Source: Branchiostoma lanceolatum (taxonomy: Eukaryota > Chordata > Leptocardii > Amphioxiformes > Branchiostomatidae). From it: a stretch of DNA of 64,000 nucleotides. Where the stretch lies: positions 2,026,001 through 2,090,000 of the forward strand of contig NC_089729.1 of NCBI RefSeq assembly GCF_035083965.1, written 5' to 3'. The notes under the pieces are model-generated. The model was not told where the DNA came from. It worked only from the letters and a program-made list of their open reading frames with translations, and did not search any database. Position numbers and translations under genes: made by a program. Shown here piece by piece: positions 57,300 through 64,000 of the stretch (position 1 is its first letter; each line of letters begins with the position of its first letter).

Positions 57300-57535
57300 G
57301 CCACACCAATTTAATTTCTTGGTTAACGGAATTTTAAAAAAATGCTAGATTGGAAAATCAACATGAAAACAGAATCTCAGAGGAAAGTTTGTACTTTGGT
57401 GCACACAATTTCAGGGAGTGAACAGGGTCAGGTGCAAGTTTTCACACCAGCCTTCTGTTTTAATGATGTCCTCGAGCTGAAATTTATTCTTAAAAATCCG
57501 TTAACCGAGAAATTAAATTGGTGTGGACTAAAGAC
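57300..57535. mobile_element. MITE, second copy of the GGCCACACCAATTTAA family
   Basis: Left GGCCACACCAATTTAATTTC and right AAATTAAATTGGTGTGGACT are inverted. The interior matches 47836-48067 in reverse complement. Confidence 0.85.
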
Positions 57536-57672
57536 AATTCACAGGAGGTAGTGTTTTTGTACCCTGGCTTCCACATCATATCTGCAACTGTTTCCATTTT
57601 CGTTTCAAATAAAAAGACAGTCTCATTTTAAATTAGTAGTTATCTCCTTGTAAACAGGTCACACAGACTACT

Positions 57673-58150
57673 AAAGGGAAGCTACACAAATAATTGAAAA
57701 TCCTACTACGCTATGTTTAATATATTCCAAAGTCAAATTCTTACTTCAAGTTGTTTCACATAAGTCCTTCATAGTTTTGGGATCTTCCACCGTTTGCAAC
57801 TTATGCTGTGCTGACGCCTTCTCACCTGATAATTTTGGTACACTGAACACTGACGTCATATAATTCAACCATCAGGTGAAAAATTTAGAACACTGACATC
57901 ATATAATTCAATCATCAGGTCTGGTGAGTTTATCGCTTTCTCACCTGATGATTGAATTATATGACGTCAGTGTTCAGTGTAACAAAATTATCAGGTGAGA
58001 AGGCGTCAGCACGGCATAAGTTGCAAACAGTGGAAAATCTATGACAGACTTATGTGAAACAACTGGAAGTAAGAACTTGACTTTGGAATATATTAAGCAT
58101 AGCATATAGTTACTGTAGGATTTTCAATTTTTTGTGTAGCTTTCCTTCAA
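57673..58150. mobile_element. Foldback element with ~235-bp arms
   Basis: GGAAGCTACACAAATAATTG at the left is inverted at the right (caattttttgtgtagctttcc). Arms stay complementary through tgcaacttatgctgtgctga and ctgacgtcatataattcaa, meeting at a loop near 57925-57945. The left arm carries an extra internal repeat of the gaacactgac(g/a)tcatataattca segment. It also contains TGACGTCA-like CRE sites in both arms. Confidence 0.85.
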
Positions 58151-58262
58151 GTATTTGCAGCAGCAGTGATACATTTAAAACTTATAAAATATGTTATATC
58201 AATAAGAAAACTCTAACAGAATGAGTATCATTTTTCCCTATTGGCCATGCTGATCCGATTGC

Positions 58263-58521
58263 AGGGCTGTCTTCAGGACCCGTCCTTCCGTCCCGGAAAT
58301 TTGCTTGTTGGGACGGCACAATATTCAACCCCTTCAGTCCCCAAAATATCAATTTCATGAGATAAAACTGATGAAAATGTATTTTTTATCATGAGATAAA
58401 ACTGATGAAAATGTATGTAACGTTAATAGCTTAAAATGACAAATTCAACAATGAAAATTAAAAAATCGGCTCCAAAACAATGAGTGGGACGGAAAAAAAT
58501 TTAAAGCTGGAGACAGCCCTG
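58263..58521. mobile_element. hAT-like MITE
   Basis: CAGGGCTGTCTTCAGG at the left and GCTGGAGACAGCCCTG at the right are inverted. The flanks TCCGATTG and TTCGATTA are an imperfect 8-bp pair, as expected for an old hAT insertion. A 32-bp internal tandem repeat (tcatgagataaaactgatga...) lies near 58350. Confidence 0.7.
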
Positions 58522-60168
58522 TTCGATTATATGGATGACATCATCTGGAAACCCACAAACTGATGTAAGCGTGCGAATAAAAAGAGTTTGGCCAAAAAAA
58601 AACTTGCCTTCATTATGAAATCTAAGTGTCGAGGAAGATTGCACAAAGGACAAAACACACTTGGTATTATATCAAACAAAAGATTCTTCATTTTTGTCCT
58701 TTCACGTCGTCTTCTTTGACTTTTGAATTGACTTTGGCATTCCAGGACATTAGTATCTTGTAATTTTCCGATATTTCTTTGTAAATACGGCATACATTTG
58801 ATCATTTTGCAGTTGCTTTGTGCACAAAGATTGTAAACCAGGCGTAGGCACGGACTTACGGAGGCTGTTGTAAACAAATGTACGCCGACCACGCGCCGCC
58901 CCGAAACAGAAATCGGCAGTGTTGCCGTTGCGGCCGGACCCAAAATTGTCTGACTGCGACCACATTGGACAGATGACCGCTATAGACTCTTAATGCTTTA
59001 ATGTCAATGGGAAAAATCCAAAGGGCCAACAAAAAATGACCACTATGGCCAGGTGGCTGCTATGTCCGGGTGACTGCTAACACAGGTTTGACTGTATGGT
59101 CAAAAACCTTTTTAGATACGGACAAAACTTAACGTTGCAAGGATGTCATCCATATAATCGAATCAACTAGGCCTAATGAATTTTGATAGTTTTGACTCAC
59201 TTTGTGTCAAACCTACAGGCGCAGATTCTGCCACACTGTTCACACTGCCACATGTTCCCACATAGACGCCACATTGTCGCACTTCATGTTTAGCAACATT
59301 ATTTGCAACGCTAACGTGTTATTGCACTGCATTGTAATCTCATGACATCACACAAACACACCAGCATACTGTGAAATCACATACTTGTCAAGTTATATCA
59401 ATTCTATCACTTGATTCTCTGTCAACACATTAAAGGCATCCAGAGGATTTTATGAGGCTTGAAACTTGAATTAAAAAAAACTCCAATGTCTATAGAATAT
59501 CCCAGCCCTATTAGACTGATCCTGACTGTCCATCACAATTAGCAGGTTCGACCAATGAGAGAGTGACTGCATGTCCGTGAAATGTTTGCATTTTTATGTT
59601 TTAATTTTGCATTTCTAGGTTTTGACGGAGGTGGGCAGGGCTATGGTGTCTATTTACACTAGGCGCGTGAAACTAAAAGATCACCCTGTAGCTAAGATCT
59701 ACATTTGTGCCGCCTTTGAGCAATTTTGATAAGAAATCCGCACGCAAATGTGGTAGACAATTTTCAACAAGAATATTTCCAGTTTTCCAGCCCCATAAAA
59801 AGCTCCAGGTGCCTTTAAAAAAACAAGACAATTACGGCCCCCTCTGCACCAGACGGCAGTCGCTGAGCAACCATTCAGCGACCTAAATTGGACTTATGTG
59901 ACTCCTGATTTCACACAAATTGGATTATAATGCAAGATACAAAAGTATGATTTAAAACATCTTTAAAACCTTCATAATTTGTTGTACAGCAACAAAAATT
60001 GAAGATGTTTGACGATTTTGTAATTGGAAAGTCATGATGGAAGATATCAAAGCATGATTAAAAATACAACATTTAAAAAATCTGTCAAATCTTCGGTCGC
60101 TCAGCGTTCGCTGCAGCCTCTCATGAATGGATAGGGGGTGTTAACGAGACAGCAATCAAGCGTCCAGC
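58522..60168. other. Spacer / MMD-like 3' region, no gene recognised
   Basis: Only short unsupported reading frames. The minus-strand MMD-like stop is at 60169-60171, so part of this is 3' UTR. Confidence 0.4.
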
Positions 60169-63100
60169 CTACATCCCAGAATGCCCTGCTGCTATCCCAT
60201 CATGCCGTGCGCCCATCAGGTAGGTGACGACGGCGTAGTAGTGGAAGGCGGCCCCCACCACGACGAACAGGTGCCATGTGGCGTGCGCAAATGGTATCCG
60301 CCCGTCGCTCTTAAAGAAGAACACGCCCGCGATGTAAACAGCGCCCCCTATCGACAGTTCCTTCAGGCCATCGGTGCAGGGCTGCAGGGGGGGGGGTGAC
60401 AGTGAGGTCAGAGATGGCAGACTTCACCCCCTTACCCATACTGGGCAGTCAGAGATGGCAGACTTCACCCCCTTACCCATACTGGGCAGTCAGAGATGGC
60501 AGACTTCACCCCCTTACCCATACTGGGGTAGGCAGAGATGGCAGACTTCAACCCCTTACCCACACTGGGCAGTCAGAGATGGCAGACTTCAACCCCTTAC
60601 CCACACTGGGCAGTCAGAGAAGGCAGACTTCACCCATCACCAGAAATCACGGCCACAACTAGCCTCCTTCTGCTTACCGAATAATAATTGCCAAGTGTTG
60701 AGGAAAAAACATGCCAGATTTGCCGTGTCCACAGAATTAAGCTGTGCAGCCCAGAATAACATTCACCACTAACCATGGAGAACACATCTCTACATGTACC
60801 TGGGAACATATCCCTGTTATCAAGTACAGGGTTTAACATTTATCACTTACCATGGAGAACACAGACAAGGAAGGACATATCCCCATTATCAAGTACAGGG
60901 TTTAACATTTATCACTTACCATGGAGAACAGACAAGGAAGGACATATCCCCATTATCAAGTACAGGGTTTAACATTTATCACTTACCATGGAGAACAGAC
61001 AAGGAAGGACATATCCCCATTATCAAGTACAGGGTTTAACATTTATCACTTACCATGGAGAACAGACAAGGAAGGACATATCCCCATTATCAAGTACAGG
61101 GTTTAACATTTATCACTTACCATGGAGAACACAGACAAGGAAGGACATATCCCCATTATCAAGTACAGGGTTTAACATTTATCACTTACCATGGAGAACA
61201 CAGACAAGGAAGGACATATCCCCATTATCAAGTACAAGGATGTCTCCAGTCTCTTACATCTACAGGTGAGTATAAAGAACACAACACTATTAGAGCAGAG
61301 TTCACAAACAATTCACCTTTTTCTGATATCCGAGAGGTGACTTACAAGTTAGAACCTAATTTACAAAACAATACGACTGCAGTACTGCAGCCACCTGCTG
61401 GGTGGCGCACCTGTCCAGGAAGATCAATTGAATTGAATTGATGAATTGATCTTTATTTACACAACCTGCAGGCTTTAACCAGCCTGAATTTTGTTGCATT
61501 ACATGTTGGCTCCATTGAAAAATTTGCTTTCAAAACCGCAAACGTAACATTTTTCCACTACATGGCATTTTTGATCATATATGTATGACAGTCCCCGAAG
61601 GCAAAGAAGAATTTCTCTAAACTTATAGCTTCTAGAGGTAAGGTACATATAAACAAAGGTTCAAACAAACAATTCACAAAACAATAGGACTGCAGTACTG
61701 CAGCTGCCTGCTAGGTGGCGCACCTGTCCAGGAACATGCAGGAGAAGACAGTCCCCGAAGGCAAAGAAGAATTTCTCTAAACTTATAGCTTCTAGAGGTA
61801 AGGTACATATAAACAAAGGTTCAAACAAACAATTCACAAAACAATAGGACTGCAGTACTGCAGCTGCCTGCTAGGTGGCGCACCTGTCCAGGAACATGCA
61901 GGAGAAGACAGTCCCCGAAGGCAAAGAAGAATTTCTCTAAACTTATAGCTTCTAGAGGTAAGGTACATATAAACAAAGGTTCAAACAAACAATTCACAAA
62001 ACAATAGGACTGCAGTACTGCAGCCGCCTGCTAGGTGGCGCACCTGTCCAGGAACATGCAGGAGAAGACGGTGCCCATCAGCGCGAGCACCCAAGTGACG
62101 CCGTGCACCCATTGGCCGAGAGCCCCGCTGTCCCGCAGCGTGAGCCACGGCATGTACGACGCCGCGATGAAGAAGTAGATCACCGCTCGGTCGCAGACGT
62201 GGAAAAAGTGGAGCAGCGACCTGGAGAAAAGTCAAGTGCGTCTCTGAGTTTTTTAGCCTGGTTTCAACCAAGCCCCGTGTCCGCTCGCCAGGCTAGTTGG
62301 GCAGCCCTGGCCTTGTGTGCTGAACAGACAAACCTAGCCTGGTTTCAACCAAGCCCCGTGTCCGCTCGCCGCCTGTAACGGCTATCCATCCGCAGGGAGG
62401 GGAGAGAAACCCCCGGACAGCTGGAGTTTGCGTTATACAGACTATGAGTTTTTGGCGACGCCTCAGGGGCGAGCCAAATTTCTACTATATTGTGTGCAGA
62501 TTGCAAGAATTCTAGGAATTGTACAGGAATGTGAAAGTCCATGGGACGATAACTCTAGAATGCCTGGATGTATTGTCTTCATATTTTGTAGGTGGGTAGG
62601 TCTGTGGGAGACCTTGTAATCATTGGATTTTGGGCCCCCTAGCAACTTTCTATGGTACTGCAGAGGAACTTTCACTTTTCAAATCTCGTCTTCTGAACAT
62701 GCTATAGTCATGATTTTTAAGTGTTGGATAGCTCTGTGTTAGGAAAATATGTCCTGTAGATTTGGACCCCCTAGCGGCTTTTTTTGGAACTGCAGGAGCT
62801 GATTTTGACTCAAACTTTGAAGAGAATAACGCAAGAAGGGGATGCCGGATCATCATAATTCTTGGTGTGTAGATAGCTTATTTATTCATTGGTTTGTCTG
62901 TTCAGCACACAAGGCCAGGGCTGCCCAACTAGCCTGTGGTTATCACAAAGGTGCGCTTAAGCCCTGCTGACAAGGACAAGACAGTACATTGGAATTTTGA
63001 TATGGACAGTATAACAAGCTATAACAATATTCTAAGTGCATTTCTACTAAAGAACAATATTCTAAATACCTTCCAAGAATATCTGTAAGTTCCGTGGATA

Positions 63101-63510
63101 GCATAACGTATCAGTTCCCTACATGGTGGAGGTGAAAAAAATGGAGGAGGGACCTGGAGAAAAGTCAAGTACAAGTATATCTTCCAAGAATACATGCAGC
63201 ATAACTTCATAAAGTTCTTAAACACACCCACATTTGATTTCTTTACTCCTTTTTACAGCTATGTTTACCCTGTCCAATCAACCTCTTTGAAACTCAGATT
63301 GGAATCCGCCATAACCCAACAAATCGCTTCCTAGTTTACCTTAACGACTTACCTGAGTTTACCTGTCCAGGCCAGCAGGTGGAAGGAGGTTGACAGCGTG
63401 AAGAGGGCGACCAGCGCCAGCCCGTAGACGACGGCGTTCACAAACTGGAGCGGGCTGTCGGCAAGTCGCAGCAGGATCAGGATGGCGAACAGGCTGGGGA
63501 CGATCAGCAG
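60169..63510 (-). CDS. MMD: MMD / PAQR10-11 homologue, last four coding exons (partial)
   Basis: Minus-strand exons in coding order: 63510-63353, 62220-62044, 61259-61190, 60381-60169 (TAG at 60171-60169); 618 nt, 205 residues, all phases consistent. The 5' exons lie beyond the window. Hallmarks of the monocyte-to-macrophage differentiation factor group of PAQR/hemolysin-III proteins: [19 protein letters not shown] (S-x3-H), [20 protein letters not shown] (conserved Asp and very typical string), [20 protein letters not shown], and [20 protein letters not shown] with the HxxxH zinc motif. At least five TMs are present. The donor of the first exon here is the GTAAGT at 63352 rather than the earlier GTAAAC, because only it keeps frame. 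The tail after VVTYLMGA is short ([12 protein letters not shown]). The family is Golgi/lysosome membrane-located and linked to Ras/ERK signalling in vertebrates. Confidence 0.88.
60407..60640. repeat. 41-bp minisatellite, about six copies, next to the last MMD acceptor
   Basis: Unit GTCAGAGATGGCAGACTTCA followed by ccccttacccatactgggca, with period 41 (60407, 60448, 60489...). It starts just upstream (on the minus strand) of the G10 tract forming the polypyrimidine run of the last exon's acceptor. Confidence 0.92.
60769..61259. repeat. 67/69-bp tandem repeat copying an exon end with its splice donor
   Basis: Seven occurrences of CCATGGAGAACA (60773, 60851, 60920, 60987, 61054, 61121, 61190 for the CATGG), spaced 67 or 69 bp. 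On the minus strand each unit contains the 3' part of the MMD exon 61259-61190 plus GTAAGTGATAAATG. Only the highest-coordinate copy has the acceptor and a complete exon. Length variants differ by AC (gaacacagac / gaacagac). Confidence 0.93.
61587..62066. repeat. 160-bp tandem repeat, three copies, copying another MMD exon end and donor
   Basis: GACAGTCCCCGAAGGCAAAG starts at 61587, 61747 and 61907. Each unit ends in ggtggcgcacctgtccagga acatgcaggagaag, which is the 3' end of the MMD exon 62220-62044 with its GTGCGCC donor. Only the third is joined to the real exon; an older partial copy lies at 61380-61420. Confidence 0.93.
62255..62372. repeat. Direct repeat, ~36 bp, twice
   Basis: AGCCTGGTTTCAACCAAGCC and the following ccgtgtccgctcgcc occur at 62257 and 62335. 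The gap (ggctagttgggcagccctgg) recurs inverted near 62910 and 45165, so this is repeat-family debris. Confidence 0.75.
62590..62885. repeat. 'gggccccct' repeat family member in an MMD intron
   Basis: It contains attttgggccccctagcaac, tggtactgcagaggaacttt, ccccctagcggcttttttt and ggaactgcaggagc, the order seen in family B and at 15656-16140. An inverted fragment of the same family begins near 63905 and runs out of the window. Confidence 0.7.
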
Positions 63511-63596
63511 CTGGGAGGGACAGAAGGAGAAATCTCAACTTCGATAACGCCCAAATAACCCCGCTAGGGGCAAAGTAGGGGGGAGGAGGTCCCAGG

Positions 63597-63905
63597 CTAA
63601 GGCGGGCAGGCCTCCAGCCTGGCGCGGAAGGACTCAACGGTGGGAGCCGTAACAACTGCACCAGGCAGGGCGTTCCACTCGGGTATGGTGCGGGGGAAGA
63701 AGGAATTTTTGTAAGAGTCTGTCCGGGCGTAAAGTGGTTGAAATTTAAGCGTGTGGCTCCCCCAGGTGCGCCCCTGAGCTGGTTTCAGTAGACTATCTGT
63801 GTTAATATTGATGGAGTCATTGACTAGCTTATAAAAAAAGGTGAGACGGGCGCTCCTCCTCCTTTCAGAGAGAAGGGTCCACTGCAGGTCATTGATCAAG
63901 TCCAC
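63597..63905 (-). pseudogene. LINE ORF2 C-terminal tail
   Basis: Minus-strand frame with LLSERRRSARLTFFYKLVND, GRTWGSHTLKFQPLYARTDS, YKNSFFPRTIPEWNALPGAV and ESFRARLEA, ending in a stop at 63597. This is the standard C-terminus of CR1/RTE/Jockey-like non-LTR elements, 5'-truncated, inside the MMD-like gene. The frame is intact over about 100 codons, so it is relatively young. Confidence 0.82.
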
Positions 63906-64000
63906 ACAATGTCCAGGACAGAAGATACAAAAACGGGAAGTTCTGCTGTAGTACCATGGTCATACACCAGGGGGCCCCAAACAAACCTTGAGTTTGTCTT

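Noticed and set aside
60374-61441. Several overlapping + strand ORFs with repeated [20 protein letters not shown] and [10 protein letters not shown] units
   Set aside because: They are translations of the 67-bp and 41-bp tandem repeats on the strand opposite to MMD; the same repeat reads open in more than one frame, and the real exon is on the minus strand.
60407-62066. CRISPR-like regularly spaced repeats
   Set aside because: Units are contiguous tandem repeats without unique spacers, in a eukaryotic gene.
61981-62378. ORFs on both strands over 61981-62378, including an Ala/His/Arg-rich minus-strand frame
   Set aside because: They are other frames over the MMD exon 62220-62044; the frame giving [17 protein letters not shown] is the coding one.

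Overview
This is animal nuclear DNA: spliced genes with GT/AG introns, long intergenic and intronic spacers, tRNA-derived SINEs, degraded LINE tails, many short inverted-repeat elements and long tetranucleotide microsatellites. The gene content (a RADIL-type PDZ protein, a very large SUEL-lectin/EGF/polycystin protein, an MMD/PAQR membrane protein) and the repeat style fit an invertebrate deuterostome, most likely an amphioxus (Branchiostoma). The genus is an inference, not something read directly from the sequence.

Layout. (1) 426-2164, + strand: the last four coding exons of a RADIL-like gene, ending in a PDZ domain. (2) About 2.2-14.5 kb: its 3' UTR, then a repeat-rich spacer (SINE, terminal-inverted-repeat elements, foldbacks, LINE tails, a polypurine tract). 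(3) 14596-52812, + strand: one large polycystin-1-like gene that I reconstructed as 41 coding exons. All splice phases agree and the summed exons give 8901 nt, i.e. 2966 residues plus stop. Order of parts: signal peptide, SUEL lectin, three copies of an unrecognised ~160-residue cysteine-containing module interleaved with EGF and Sushi domains, FN3, a Thr/Pro/Ala mucin-like stalk, GAIN-like region and GPS, TM1, PLAT, further TMs, the polycystin extracellular domain and the cation-channel TMs. (4) The terminal exon continues in frame into a complete Ulp1/SENP-type (C48) cysteine protease domain and a C-terminal PHD finger, with all catalytic and zinc-binding residues present. This looks like capture of a transposon-type Ulp1-PHD ORF by a polycystin tail and is the most unusual thing in the window. 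(5) 52.8-54.8 kb: 3' UTR built from three diverged ~470-bp copies. (6) 55-60 kb: spacer and/or MMD 3' UTR with several MITEs and foldbacks. (7) 60169-63510, - strand: the last four coding exons of an MMD (PAQR10/11) homologue, where tandem repeats have copied exon ends together with their 5' splice sites.

The three genes show no evident shared pathway. RADIL acts in Rap/integrin adhesion signalling, the polycystin-like protein is a putative surface receptor-channel, and MMD is a seven-helix PAQR protein. The region is best read as ordinary gene neighbours in a genome with heavy activity of non-autonomous DNA transposons, plus one striking domain fusion.
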